A stretch of DNA of 64,000 nt from an uncultured Spirochaetales bacterium (GTDB lineage: Bacteria; Spirochaetota; Spirochaetia; Sphaerochaetales; Sphaerochaetaceae): contig CASDZV010000051.1 of assembly GCA_949285905.1 (NCBI GenBank), positions 1-64,000 on the forward strand. The letters run 5' to 3'. The number at the start of each line of letters is the position of its first letter. The first letter of the stretch is position 1. Both the position numbers and the translations under genes were made by a program. The notes beneath the pieces are model-generated. The model was not told the origin of the DNA, made no database searches, and saw nothing but the letters and a program-made list of their open reading frames with translations. Positions 29,298 to 38,459 of this stretch are shown one piece after another.

Positions 29298-30010
29298 CAA
29301 AGACTTTGGACCGGAGTCGGGGTGCTCAGCCTCTTTACCGCCAGCTTGAGATGATTCTCAGAGAAGAAATAGAGAATGGCCAATATAGCCATGGCGATGC
29401 ATTCCCTTGTGAGCGTGAGCTCATGGAGCAGTTCAATGTCAGCCGTATCACAGTGCGCCAGGCGCTTCGCAACCTTGCAGATCTTCACTACATCTCTCCG
29501 CATCCGGGGAAAGGCACGGAAGTCGTCTTCTCTAAAATCAATGAGAACCTGAAGGAAGTCATCCCTTTCTCTGAGGAGATGGCAAAACATGGTATTGCTA
29601 TGTCTACATCATATTGCGTGACAGAATATGTGAAACCAGAGAAGAACATCGCTTCAGCTCTTAGTACAGAGGATTGTTTCCTTCTCCAGCGTGTCCGGCT
29701 TGCAGATGGCATTCCTCTTGTATATTCAGAAACATATATTGCCTCATCATGGAAGCTTCCAGCTGAAGCAGATCTGTATCGGAATTCGCTTTACAAATAC
29801 CTTAAGGAAAAACTTGGCATCACAGTGACTAGAGCTACAGATACTCTTGAGGCTGCTGCCTGCCCAGCTTCTGTCGCAGCTTTCCTTGAGATTGAGGAAG
29901 GAATGCCTGTCTTCAAACGGACGCGCAGAAGCTATGCGGGCGAGAAAATCCTTGAGTATACAATCTGCTACTACCCAGCGGACCGATATAAATACACCGT
30001 TGAATTATAA
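29294..30010 (+). CDS. GntR-family regulator, HutC subfamily
   Basis: Transcription regulator of 238 residues. The N-terminal winged helix (about 12-80) has C-E-R-E-L-M-E-Q-F-N-V-S-R-I-T-V-R-Q, the classic GntR recognition region, and the C-terminal ~150 residues are a UTRA ligand-binding domain, which in this subfamily senses a sugar phosphate or related metabolite. It sits inside the operon it probably controls, between the ROK kinase (4-bp overlap) and the isomerase (9 bp). The likely operator is the palindrome at 28406-28419. Confidence 0.93.
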   Translation: MTKTLDRSRGAQPLYRQLEMILREEIENGQYSHGDAFPCERELMEQFNVSRITVRQALRNLADLHYISPHPGKGTEVVFSKINENLKEVIPFSEEMAKHGIAMSTSYCVTEYVKPEKNIASALSTEDCFLLQRVRLADGIPLVYSETYIASSWKLPAEADLYRNSLYKYLKEKLGITVTRATDTLEAAACPASVAAFLEIEEGMPVFKRTRRSYAGEKILEYTICYYPADRYKYTVEL

Positions 30011-30019
30011 GGAGTGAGA

Positions 30020-31750
30020 ATGTACGAGTACCATACATTTAACAATTATGACCTTCATCCGATGACAGCTGTCGAAGGTCATGATAATGCTGTTATCAGC
30101 GGATATGACGGGATATGCAATACCATCAGAGAGCGTCATGCTTCTGTTGTTGTCTGCGACCTCTATCCGGGCGTCGATAAGAACAAGATCAGGAAAGGGC
30201 TGTCTTCCCTCTGCCCGGAGCTTGTTGTCTTTTCAGATTCTGCACTCTATTCTTACGCAGAACTTGATGATATTTTCCGTGACTATCTTTCAGAGGACAG
30301 AGTATTTGCTTACATGACGTCGAAGAGTATCGAGGCTGCATTCAACCCCGGGAAACTGAAAGAACTGCGCGATGAAATATCATCTGTCAGAGATGGACTT
30401 GTTCTTGTCATAGGAACAGGGGCCTCATTGATTACAGAAGGCGATCTTCTCATCTATTTCGATCTCAACAGATGGGAATGCCAGTTAAGATACAGAGCAG
30501 GAGGGACAAACTGGCTTGCCGATAATCCTGAAGATGCTGCGCTGGCAAAGATAAAGAGAGGCTTTTTCATAGAGTGGAGGCTAGCAGACAGGCACAAGGA
30601 CGGATTGTTTCCTCATATGGATTACATAGCGGACTCCAACAATGATGACGCGCCGAAGATGATTTCCCGCGAATCGTTCTATTCAGCAATGAAGCAGGCA
30701 AGTACAAAACCATTCAGGATGGAGCCTTATTTCGATCCGGGGGTATGGGGCGGACAGTGGATGAAGCATGTATGTGGCTTGCCTCCTGAAGAGAAGAACT
30801 ATGCATGGAGCTTTGATGGTGTTCCAGAAGAGAATTGTATCAACCTCAGATTCGGTGAATCTTTTGTCTCGCTGCCGATGATGGATATGATCCTGACATG
30901 TCCCAAGGCTCTTCTAGGAGGTAAGAACATCGCACGTTTCGGCAGGGAGTTCCCGATCCGCTTTGATTTTCTTGATACGATGGATGGAGAGAATCTCTCT
31001 CTGCAGGTTCATCCTCTCACTGAATATATCCAGAAGACTTTCGGCATGCATTATACGCAGGATGAGAGCTATTACATTCTCGATGCCAAGGAGAATTCCT
31101 GTGTTTACATAGGGCTCAAGGACGGGGTGGATAAGGATGAGATGAGAAGGGACCTTGAACGTGCTGAGAAAGGGGAGATACTTTTCCCCGCAGAGAAATA
31201 TGTGAATAAAGTTCCCGTCAAGAAGCACGATCACATTCTCATACCAGCTGGTACTGTGCACTGTTCCGGCTCTGATACGATGGTGCTCGAAATCAGCGCA
31301 ACACCGTATATTTTCACTTTCAAGCTCTGGGACTGGGGAAGGCTCGGGCTTGATGGCCTTCCGCGTCCTATACACATAAAGCATGGCATGAACAATATCC
31401 AGTTTGACAGGACGACAGGATGGGTGATGGATAACCTCGTCCATCAGTCAGTCACGCTTGAGAAACACGATGACTTCATGAAGGAGCATACAGGGCTGCA
31501 TCCGCTGGAATTCATTGAGACAGAGCGCTACACAACCTCGTCATCTTATGAAATAGAGATGGGGGACAGCATGCATGTCTGCAATCTTGTTGAGGGCAGG
31601 GAAGCTGTCATTGAAAGCCCCGATGAGGCATTCCAGCCATTCCATGTCCACTATGCTGAGACGTTCATCATACCATCCTCTGTGAGAAAGTACAGGGTAA
31701 GGTCAGAAGAAGGCGAGATCAAAGTGATCACAGCGTATGTCCGATGCTGA
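30020..31750 (+). CDS. class I mannose-6-phosphate isomerase with N-terminal extension
   Basis: Zinc enzyme interconverting mannose 6-phosphate and fructose 6-phosphate. The C-terminal ~330 of 576 residues form the cupin-type isomerase, with zinc-site segments L-S-L-Q-V-H-P, Y-T-Q-D-E-S-Y-Y and I-P-A-G-T-V-H-C. The N-terminal ~230 residues are an extra domain seen in longer class I isomerases. It has the look of a nucleoside/phosphoribulokinase-like fold, but I see no intact Walker A loop. ATG 30020 is chosen over GTG 30014 because AAGGAG (30009-30014) would be inside or touching a GTG start. It ends the ROK-GntR operon. Confidence 0.9.
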   Translation: MYEYHTFNNYDLHPMTAVEGHDNAVISGYDGICNTIRERHASVVVCDLYPGVDKNKIRKGLSSLCPELVVFSDSALYSYAELDDIFRDYLSEDRVFAYMTSKSIEAAFNPGKLKELRDEISSVRDGLVLVIGTGASLITEGDLLIYFDLNRWECQLRYRAGGTNWLADNPEDAALAKIKRGFFIEWRLADRHKDGLFPHMDYIADSNNDDAPKMISRESFYSAMKQASTKPFRMEPYFDPGVWGGQWMKHVCGLPPEEKNYAWSFDGVPEENCINLRFGESFVSLPMMDMILTCPKALLGGKNIARFGREFPIRFDFLDTMDGENLSLQVHPLTEYIQKTFGMHYTQDESYYILDAKENSCVYIGLKDGVDKDEMRRDLERAEKGEILFPAEKYVNKVPVKKHDHILIPAGTVHCSGSDTMVLEISATPYIFTFKLWDWGRLGLDGLPRPIHIKHGMNNIQFDRTTGWVMDNLVHQSVTLEKHDDFMKEHTGLHPLEFIETERYTTSSSYEIEMGDSMHVCNLVEGREAVIESPDEAFQPFHVHYAETFIIPSSVRKYRVRSEEGEIKVITAYVRC

Positions 31751-31751
31751 T

Positions 31752-31774
31752 AGAAGGGGCCATGAGCCCCTTCT
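31752..31774. terminator. hairpin between convergent operons
   Basis: Perfect 9-bp stem AGAAGGGGC/GCCCCTTCT with a 5-base loop, one base after the isomerase stop and 12 bp before the end of the GH13 gene on the other strand. There is no clear T tract on either side, so it may work as a bidirectional mRNA-end stabiliser or weak terminator. Confidence 0.65.
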
Positions 31775-31785
31775 CTATACGCGTG

Positions 31786-33450
31786 TCAGCTCTTTCTGAT
31801 CCATCTCACCTGGTAAGGTGAAAGTGCTATGTTCTCCTCTACGGATTCGCCGGTCAATATATCGATGCCTGCTGTATTCAGATTATCAATTTCAACCTGG
31901 CTGTTGCTTACATTGATGAGTACAAGAAGATCCTTGCCTCTCCTGAGAGCAAAGATACGCTGGTCAGTTTCCAGGACTTCCTCTTCAGCAAATGGAGAGA
32001 AAGAAGGTTCTGCTCTTCTTACATCAAGCATGTGCTTGATAGCAGAATAAATCCCATAACGCATTGATGCTGGGTCTCTGAGTTCTTCTGCGAGTTTCTC
32101 AGCATCGAGTTTTTCCCTGTTGATGCGTCTTGGTATTCCAGATGTCGTCATTCCATAGTAGTCGTTTCTCGTGCCTAGAAGGCTGTGGATGTATATTCCT
32201 GGAACACCACGGAGTGAGAAGAGAATTGCCATTGCTGCTATCATGCGCCCTCTTCTTATCTCATCACTGTCATACTCTCCAGATAGCGCATCGATGTAGG
32301 AAATATTGAGTTCATATGGACTCTGGCTGCCATCTGTGTTTGTCTTGTATGACACCCGGCCTCCATTCCTGAGCACAGTATCGACGAGATTCTGCTTCTC
32401 TTCATCTGTAAGAATTCCATCTGTTGGCCTGAGTCCTATCCCATCATGGCTGCTGAGAAAGTTGAAGTAGCATGTTCCGGCAACAGGCTTGTAGAGCTCC
32501 TTTGCCCACTTTGTCAGTACTGATGCATTGCCTGTAATGATTGTATGCATCACAAGAGGTGGTAGAGGAAACTGATAAACCATCGCAGCTTCGTCCCCGT
32601 TCTCTCCGAAATAGCTGATATTGTCTTTCTGAGGGACATTGGTCTCTGTGATCAGCATGACGCCGGGAGCTGTATCCTCTAGTATCAGCTTTATCAGTTT
32701 TATGATGGCGTGTGTCTCTTCAAGATGCATGCATGAAGTGCCCATCTCCTTCCATATGAACCCGATTGCATCGAGCCTGATGAAGCGCGCACCGTGTGCA
32801 ACGTAGGTGAATAACGCCTCGATGATCTTTATCAGTACATCAGGATTCCTGTAATTGAGGTCAATCTGATCGTCAGAGAACGTAGTCCAGATGTATTTTT
32901 CTCCATTTGCAGTCTGGAAAGGCGTCAGAAGAGGAGTTGTCCTGGGGCGTGTCACGCTGCTGTAATCTGCATTTATGTCACCCTCGATGAAGAAATCCTT
33001 GTATTTTTCATTTCCCTTCAGATATTCTCTGAACCACTCACTCTGTTTTGATACGTGATTCGCAACAGAGTCAATCATAAGGTAATGGTCTTTCGAAATC
33101 TCTGAGATATCATTCCAGTCACCAAGATCAGGGTTGACTGTGTAGTAGTCAGTGATTGAGAAACCATCGTCAGATGTGTATGGGAAGAACGGAAGTATGT
33201 GAACTGTCGAGACTGAATCACCCACGAATGCTTTCAGAAAAGCGGATAGTGTTCTTAGAGGCCTTTCTCCTTCTTTGTTGATGCTGTCGCCATAAGTTAT
33301 GAGAATCGCGTCTTTCTCATCAAGAGCTTTTCTTGTGCTGCTTATCTTCACGTGCTCAGCTATTGTCTTGATTCTGGCTGCTGTCGTCTCTGCAACTGCC
33401 TTGTCTTTGTATATCTCTTCCAGCTTCTCAATCCAGAGTTCTGTTCTCAC
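31786..33450 (-). CDS. GH13_18 glycoside phosphorylase (sucrose phosphorylase-like)
   Basis: Retaining enzyme of the GH13 subfamily 18, 554 residues, cytoplasmic. Catalytic residues are in F-I-R-L-D-A-I-G-F (nucleophile D227), L-I-T-E-T-N (acid/base E269) and F-L-S-S-H-D-G-I-G (stabiliser aspartate). This subfamily contains sucrose, sucrose 6'-phosphate and glucosylglycerate phosphorylases, which split an alpha-glucoside with phosphate to give glucose 1-phosphate. Which acceptor is used cannot be told from sequence by eye. As last gene of the LacI operon it would deliver glucose 1-phosphate to the phosphohexomutase. Its start overlaps the beta-helix gene stop (ATGA). Confidence 0.88.
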   Translation of the reverse strand: MRTELWIEKLEEIYKDKAVAETTAARIKTIAEHVKISSTRKALDEKDAILITYGDSINKEGERPLRTLSAFLKAFVGDSVSTVHILPFFPYTSDDGFSITDYYTVNPDLGDWNDISEISKDHYLMIDSVANHVSKQSEWFREYLKGNEKYKDFFIEGDINADYSSVTRPRTTPLLTPFQTANGEKYIWTTFSDDQIDLNYRNPDVLIKIIEALFTYVAHGARFIRLDAIGFIWKEMGTSCMHLEETHAIIKLIKLILEDTAPGVMLITETNVPQKDNISYFGENGDEAAMVYQFPLPPLVMHTIITGNASVLTKWAKELYKPVAGTCYFNFLSSHDGIGLRPTDGILTDEEKQNLVDTVLRNGGRVSYKTNTDGSQSPYELNISYIDALSGEYDSDEIRRGRMIAAMAILFSLRGVPGIYIHSLLGTRNDYYGMTTSGIPRRINREKLDAEKLAEELRDPASMRYGIYSAIKHMLDVRRAEPSFSPFAEEEVLETDQRIFALRRGKDLLVLINVSNSQVEIDNLNTAGIDILTGESVEENIALSPYQVRWIRKS

Positions 33451-35081
33451 TTTATTCCTCCTTTTTCTGTCATCAGAATTTCCTCATCTACTGAGTCAAA
33501 AGAACAGTTCTTCATGATGAAATTTCCTGTGTTATGCAGTTCGATACCCCTGCCGGAGTTTATGAACTGGTTGTTGTTTAAAATCAGATTTCTGCAGCTC
33601 AATCCGTCTGTTCCCTGCGAAACTGCTGCGACTGCTCCTGCCCCGACAGTCCCATAACGGGGGTACGAGCCACAGTCTGTGAATACTGAGTCTCGTATTT
33701 CCACTCTTTCTGGTACCATTCCTTCCCGATGTGTGTCGATTTCAGCGCCTGCAAGGACTCCCGGACACATCAGATGTTCGTATCTGCAGTTTTCAATCAG
33801 TGCTCTGCGTGCTTTGATTATCTGTCCGCAGCCGGCGATGTTTCTGAAAACAGATTCTGTGCAATGATATTCATCGAGAACCATTGAGGAGATCAGAAGC
33901 ATGTCGCCTTCTTTTATTCCAGCGGGATTCTCAACGGCAATCTCATAGCTGTTGATTCTGCTTTTCCTGTCCGGGACAATTCTTCCGGATGTCGGATTTG
34001 CGGATTGCCTGCCTTGCTCAAACCTGTATGATATCATGCGCGATGAGAGTATTCTTGTTTTCATTCCTGTCTGGTCATTTTCCAGCCATGCACCTTCCCT
34101 CACTGGTGTCGGTGCATATTTCAGGTCACATATGATTGTGTTTCCTGACACAGAGGTCACAAGCACATAGTTTGTATGAACATTCTGTCCGTCCATGCGT
34201 GTGCCTTCAAAATGACATTTGTTCACATTGACCGTGCCGGAGCAGCGGAATATCTTCCAGCCATCACGCGAAACTGATACTCTTTCATCGGGCTTTGGCG
34301 CGATGACAACGCGCTCTGCATCGATGTTGTGGCAATCCTCAGTCAGGATTGCATATCCAGAGGCATCATCGATACGGAGATTCTCGAGTATGAGATTATC
34401 AGAGTGTCCGAAGAAGAGCGCGAAATCTGTAAGTCCTGCCTGCCTGAACGCTATCTCATCCCCCTCGGAAAGATGTGCGGCAATTTCCTTGTCGCTGAAT
34501 GTGAATATGCCATCTGCGCCTTCCTCAAGCATTGTGGGGCAGTCAAAACCGATTGTTATACTGCGACCTGTAAGACAGCCATCCTTGTATTTGTTCATGC
34601 AGTAAAGTGGCAGTGATGAACGGTTGTAATCCTTTTTCAGACGGACATGCACACAGCTGTCCTCTATTTTTGTGACGCAGCCAGAGAAACAGCTGCTGTT
34701 ATCTCTTGTGAAATGCAGGTTCCTTATCCGGAGCCCTGGGCAGTTCTCTGCCCATATGAATGAGCATTCACGCTTCTGCGGAATCATATCATTGGATGCA
34801 ATGAGGACTGTACATGGATCCCCGTTCTCATTGACAGTCCCTTCCAGTGTCACCTTTGCTCTATTCTTCAGATAGATGTGACTTGTCTTGTGTGCGTCTT
34901 CTCCGCTCCCGTCGTCGTGTGTGATTGAGGCAGAGGAGAATGAGAAGATTTTCTCAAGAGGAAAATGCCCCGCGGGAAGAGTTATCCTGAGATTTTCGCA
35001 CACGTGGTCCTGCAGAGCCTCATTCAGAGCTTCGCCGACGTTTCCGTATTTTCTGATATAAGGTCCAAGATCAAGATTCAT
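33447..35081 (-). CDS. right-handed beta-helix protein, possible glycosidase or lyase
   Basis: A 544-residue protein dominated by short strand-turn repeats of the parallel beta-helix kind (repeated I-R-N-L, L-I-L-E-N-L-R, V-N-V-N-K-C-H-F, L-I-L-N-N-N-Q-F, F-I-M-K-N-C-S-F coils). There is no signal peptide, so it acts in the cytoplasm, which is unusual for this fold. The segment C-H-F-E-G-T-R-M-D-G-Q-N-V-H resembles the active-site strand of GH110 alpha-1,3-galactosidases, where two adjacent aspartates are expected; here the second is glycine. The ATG at 35081 follows AAGGGG; an upstream start at 35120 lies inside the SGNH gene. Role in trimming the imported sugar is inferred from the operon. 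Confidence 0.75.
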   Translation of the reverse strand: MNLDLGPYIRKYGNVGEALNEALQDHVCENLRITLPAGHFPLEKIFSFSSASITHDDGSGEDAHKTSHIYLKNRAKVTLEGTVNENGDPCTVLIASNDMIPQKRECSFIWAENCPGLRIRNLHFTRDNSSCFSGCVTKIEDSCVHVRLKKDYNRSSLPLYCMNKYKDGCLTGRSITIGFDCPTMLEEGADGIFTFSDKEIAAHLSEGDEIAFRQAGLTDFALFFGHSDNLILENLRIDDASGYAILTEDCHNIDAERVVIAPKPDERVSVSRDGWKIFRCSGTVNVNKCHFEGTRMDGQNVHTNYVLVTSVSGNTIICDLKYAPTPVREGAWLENDQTGMKTRILSSRMISYRFEQGRQSANPTSGRIVPDRKSRINSYEIAVENPAGIKEGDMLLISSMVLDEYHCTESVFRNIAGCGQIIKARRALIENCRYEHLMCPGVLAGAEIDTHREGMVPERVEIRDSVFTDCGSYPRYGTVGAGAVAAVSQGTDGLSCRNLILNNNQFINSGRGIELHNTGNFIMKNCSFDSVDEEILMTEKGGIK

Positions 35082-35697
35082 GGAATTCCCCTTTGTGAAT
35101 TGAGAGGAGTCTCTCCACACTCTGTATGATGGCCTTCTGGATTATGTCATATCCCGCCCGGGAAGGATGTACGCCATCTTCCAGATATTTCTTCTCATTG
35201 TAACGTGTGATCTGCACAAGTGATGAGATGTCCTGGAAGAGGAAATTATTCCTGAAAGCCTCTTCCTTGAGAGATGCTGTGTAATCGAGGATAGTATAGC
35301 CCGCTTTGTTCTTTGTCTCTGCAGCTTCGCCCTTGATGCTGCAGCCATCCGGGCATTCGTAACGATATGAAAGAGGGGAGAACCAGATAACAGGAGAGTA
35401 CGGATTCCGTTTCCTGATGGTATCAACGGCTTCACGCACTGCGGAACGGAATGTTTCCATATCAGTTCCCCAGTACCAGTCATTGGAACCATGCCAGACA
35501 ATGACAATATCCGCATTCCTGTCATCATATTTCTCAAGCTGGCTGAGCATTGATGATGGTGTTGTGAGAGCTGTGCCGCTTGAGCCTACAGCTCTGTTGA
35601 TGAGAGTGGCATTGAAAGCAGCAGCAAGCGCATCAAGGTATGCGCCATCCCCATGTGTCCCTGTGGATATGCTGTCTCCGTAGATGAGTATGTTCAT
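35071..35697 (-). CDS. SGNH/GDSL-family hydrolase
   Basis: Esterase-like protein of 208 residues with all SGNH blocks: Y-G-D-S-I-S (nucleophile serine, block I), a glycine in V-G-S-S-G-T (block II), W-H-G-S-N-D (block III asparagine) and D-G-V-H-P-S (catalytic Asp-His, block V). It lacks a signal peptide. In a sugar operon such enzymes usually remove acetyl or other ester groups from oligosaccharides. The ATG at 35697 has GAGGAG seven bases upstream and is preferred over an in-frame TTG at 35712. It overlaps the beta-helix gene start by 11 bp and follows the GH63-like gene closely. Confidence 0.88.
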   Translation of the reverse strand: MNILIYGDSISTGTHGDGAYLDALAAAFNATLINRAVGSSGTALTTPSSMLSQLEKYDDRNADIVIVWHGSNDWYWGTDMETFRSAVREAVDTIRKRNPYSPVIWFSPLSYRYECPDGCSIKGEAAETKNKAGYTILDYTASLKEEAFRNNFLFQDISSLVQITRYNEKKYLEDGVHPSRAGYDIIQKAIIQSVERLLSIHKGEFHES

Positions 35698-35708
35698 AAT
35701 CCATCTCC

Positions 35709-37349
35709 TCAAAGCCTGATGACAGCTTCGTCAGTTACTTCAACTGTGTGCACCGATCCGTTGTAGAGAATTTTCGCAGTGAATGGCTCTTTGCCTTTCA
35801 GCATGACAGTAACGCTGTCTGAGTCTCTGACAGCTTTCACTGTTGCAGTTTTCCCCATCCACCAGTAGTTCTCGCACGAGACTTCCTCTGCGTTGTCAGT
35901 GAAGCGGAGATTCCACAAGAGGCTGCCATCCATGTCCTGTGAAAGACCGACACCATATCTGATGAAGAACCGTATAGGAGCCATGCCTGACCAGCCTACC
36001 ATATCCGGATGATCGCTCTTGCCCTGATTAAGATAATCTGCAGGGTAGTTCTCCCAGATGGTGCCTGTTGTCTTGAAGATATCAGCGATGCACGAAGTAT
36101 CATTTAAGGCAATGACGCGAGCAAGTTCATATTCGCCTCTCTCTTCCAGCCCGATAGTGATCATAGTGTTCAGCGGAGCCCAGACAGAGCCGTTCCAGTA
36201 ATCTCCCTCACCATCATAAGCACTTTCATCTGCGGCAAGTGATGGTACGCGGTGGAGTCTGTTGAAAGTCTTTTCGTCATTAAGATACCGGCACAGCCAT
36301 TCAAGCTCCTCAGGACCTGCTACGCCGGAAATGATAGTCCAGAACGCTGCTGCTGTCTTGATTTTTATCTTGTTCATATTCTGGTCGAGATCGTAGTAGA
36401 AATGTGTCTCCTCATCCCACAGGAGATTCTGGATAGCACTCTTTGTCTCATCATGTTCTCTGGTAAGCTCTTCTCTGATAGCTTGTCCGCCTTCTATTGC
36501 TTTGCCGCACTTTTCAAGAACATCCATTATTTTCAGGAGATGATCAGCAAAGAGAACCATTTCAGAAGATGTGTCAACTGCAAGATATAATCCCTTGTTT
36601 CTTGCGCTGTTATCCATGCTTGCCCAGTCCGTCACATATAATCCTGAGACATGCTTCAAGTGATAGACAAATGCCCTGAAGTATTGCAGGAGAGGCAGAA
36701 ATACCATTCTGAGACGATCTGTGTCACCCGTCTGCAGGTAGCTTTGCCACTCTGCGAATGCAAGGATCGGATGGTTGAGATTGTCGAGAGTCAGGTACGG
36801 GTGTTTTCCCACTGTTCTGCCAAGATCCGGCTTGTAGAGCTCAGAGTAGTCGACATCCTTCATCTTGCTGAGACCGCGGTAACTGTAATGGTTGTTGAAG
36901 TAGGAATAGAGTGGCGAATCATACGCATTCACCCATAAAAGGAAATCCTTGCCAGTATCCCTTACCATCTCCCGGGGAATCTCCCCATCCTCGAATTGCT
37001 TGCAGTAGAAATTGTCGAGCGAGCAGATTCCAGGAATGTATGGATGAAGAAGATTGCAGAACATCGTCATGAACGAAGTATCCCAGAGGAAGATGTCCTT
37101 ATTGAATGCGGCATCAACGAAGTTGCTTACATATCCGCTCCCAGAGGCTGGCCTGTGTGTGTTCCTGAAGAGAATCTTCAGTGCATAGTCATAGCATTCC
37201 CTCCACTCAGGGTGAGAAGAGACAGAGGGGTGCGGAAGTTTGTCCTTCACTTCTTCGTAAGAATATAGTCCTGCATTGTCGTATGATTTCTTGCCGAAAT
37301 ACATTCCCCGATCAAGCTTGTCAAGGAATGTGTAGTCTTTTGCTCTCAT
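35709..37349 (-). CDS. GH63/GH37-like (alpha/alpha)6 glycosidase
   Basis: A 546-residue protein with the (alpha/alpha)6-barrel pattern of trehalase/glucosidase clans. F-L-W-D-T-S-F near residue 95 is the region carrying the general acid in GH63/GH37/MGH1-like enzymes. Y-W-N-G-S-V-W-A-P-L-N near residue 385 is the matching substrate-site motif. A small beta domain (about 480-546) closes the C-terminus. There is no signal peptide. Relatives include alpha-glucosidase, trehalase and glucosyl- or mannosylglycerate hydrolases. Together with the GH13_18 phosphorylase in the same operon, an alpha-glucoside is a reasonable substrate guess. It overlaps the upstream ATPase gene by 4 bp. Confidence 0.8.
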   Translation of the reverse strand: MRAKDYTFLDKLDRGMYFGKKSYDNAGLYSYEEVKDKLPHPSVSSHPEWRECYDYALKILFRNTHRPASGSGYVSNFVDAAFNKDIFLWDTSFMTMFCNLLHPYIPGICSLDNFYCKQFEDGEIPREMVRDTGKDFLLWVNAYDSPLYSYFNNHYSYRGLSKMKDVDYSELYKPDLGRTVGKHPYLTLDNLNHPILAFAEWQSYLQTGDTDRLRMVFLPLLQYFRAFVYHLKHVSGLYVTDWASMDNSARNKGLYLAVDTSSEMVLFADHLLKIMDVLEKCGKAIEGGQAIREELTREHDETKSAIQNLLWDEETHFYYDLDQNMNKIKIKTAAAFWTIISGVAGPEELEWLCRYLNDEKTFNRLHRVPSLAADESAYDGEGDYWNGSVWAPLNTMITIGLEERGEYELARVIALNDTSCIADIFKTTGTIWENYPADYLNQGKSDHPDMVGWSGMAPIRFFIRYGVGLSQDMDGSLLWNLRFTDNAEEVSCENYWWMGKTATVKAVRDSDSVTVMLKGKEPFTAKILYNGSVHTVEVTDEAVIRL

Positions 37350-38443
37350 ATGATTCTCTTTGTGGTGTCCTGATCGAAGAATGCCATTCTGTCATCTCTG
37401 ATTCTCAGGCCGACATTTTCTCCAGCCTTGAGCTTTGAGAACTCCGAAGCCTCAGTCTTGATTTCATGTGCTCCGATATCAAGGATAAGCACAGAGTGAG
37501 ATCCCTGCGGTTCGACGAAATTCACTTTTGCTTTTGCGAATGTGCCTTCATCGCCGCTTCCCACCGTTTCGATATATTCCGGTCTGATGCCCAGATCCAC
37601 TCTGCGGCCGACATAAGGGGAGAGCCCTTCCTGATACTTTCCCGGTATCCTGAGGCTGATTTCCTCGCTCTTTGCATACAGGCCGCCATCTCCTGTTGAG
37701 ATTTCCACGCTGAAGAAGTTCGTAGGAGGAGTGCCGATGAACCCTGCAACGAACTTTGTGGCGCTGTTATGGTAGACTTCATCAGGCGTTCCCACTTGTT
37801 CAATCTTGCCGTTGTTCATGATGAAAATCCTGTCTGCAAGACTCATTGCCTCACTCTGGTCGTGTGTGACGAAGATGCTTGTAGCTCCCAGTTTGTTGTG
37901 GATGTTCCTCAGATCAGTTCTCATAGAGACTCTGAGCTTCGCATCAAGATTTGAAAGCGGTTCATCCATCAGAAAAAGCTTCGGATTGACGACAATTGCC
38001 CTTGAAACTGCTACACGCTGTCTCTGCCCACCAGACATCTGTGCAGGATATCTGTCCAGAAGTTTCTCAATCTGTGTCACTTCCGCAGCTTCATACACTC
38101 TTTTCCTGATTTCAGCCTTTGGCACTTTCTGCAGTTTGAGAGGGTAGGCGATGTTGTCGAAAACAGTCAGATGCGGCCATACAGCATAACTCTGGAAGAT
38201 CATGGACACACCGCGGTCTTTGGGGGTGAGATTTATGATTGAGCTGCCTTCAAGGAGAATGTCGCCTCCTGTCACATCCTCAAGTCCTGCAATCATTCTG
38301 AGTGTTGTTGTCTTTCCACAGCCAGATGGCCCGAGGAAGACGACGAACTCTCCCTTCTCGATATTCATGTTCATGTGATCCACAATAAGTGGTCCGTTCT
38401 TGCTATAGCGTTTCTCAAGATCTTTAAGTTCAAGATAACTCAT
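37346..38443 (-). CDS. ABC sugar importer ATPase, MsmK/UgpC type
   Basis: Nucleotide-binding subunit of 365 residues. The Walker A loop G-P-S-G-C-G-K-T-T, signature M-S-G-G-Q-R-Q-R-V, Walker B L-F-L-M-D-E-P and switch histidine in F-V-T-H-D are all present. The C-terminal ~120 residues form the TOBE/regulatory domain typical of MalK/MsmK/UgpC proteins. It is the only importer ATPase in the window and could serve both permease pairs (13309-15109 and 38460-40377). It starts 16 bp after the second permease. Confidence 0.95.
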   Translation of the reverse strand: MSYLELKDLEKRYSKNGPLIVDHMNMNIEKGEFVVFLGPSGCGKTTTLRMIAGLEDVTGGDILLEGSSIINLTPKDRGVSMIFQSYAVWPHLTVFDNIAYPLKLQKVPKAEIRKRVYEAAEVTQIEKLLDRYPAQMSGGQRQRVAVSRAIVVNPKLFLMDEPLSNLDAKLRVSMRTDLRNIHNKLGATSIFVTHDQSEAMSLADRIFIMNNGKIEQVGTPDEVYHNSATKFVAGFIGTPPTNFFSVEISTGDGGLYAKSEEISLRIPGKYQEGLSPYVGRRVDLGIRPEYIETVGSGDEGTFAKAKVNFVEPQGSHSVLILDIGAHEIKTEASEFSKLKAGENVGLRIRDDRMAFFDQDTTKRII

Positions 38444-38459
38444 CTTCTTTCTCCTTTTT

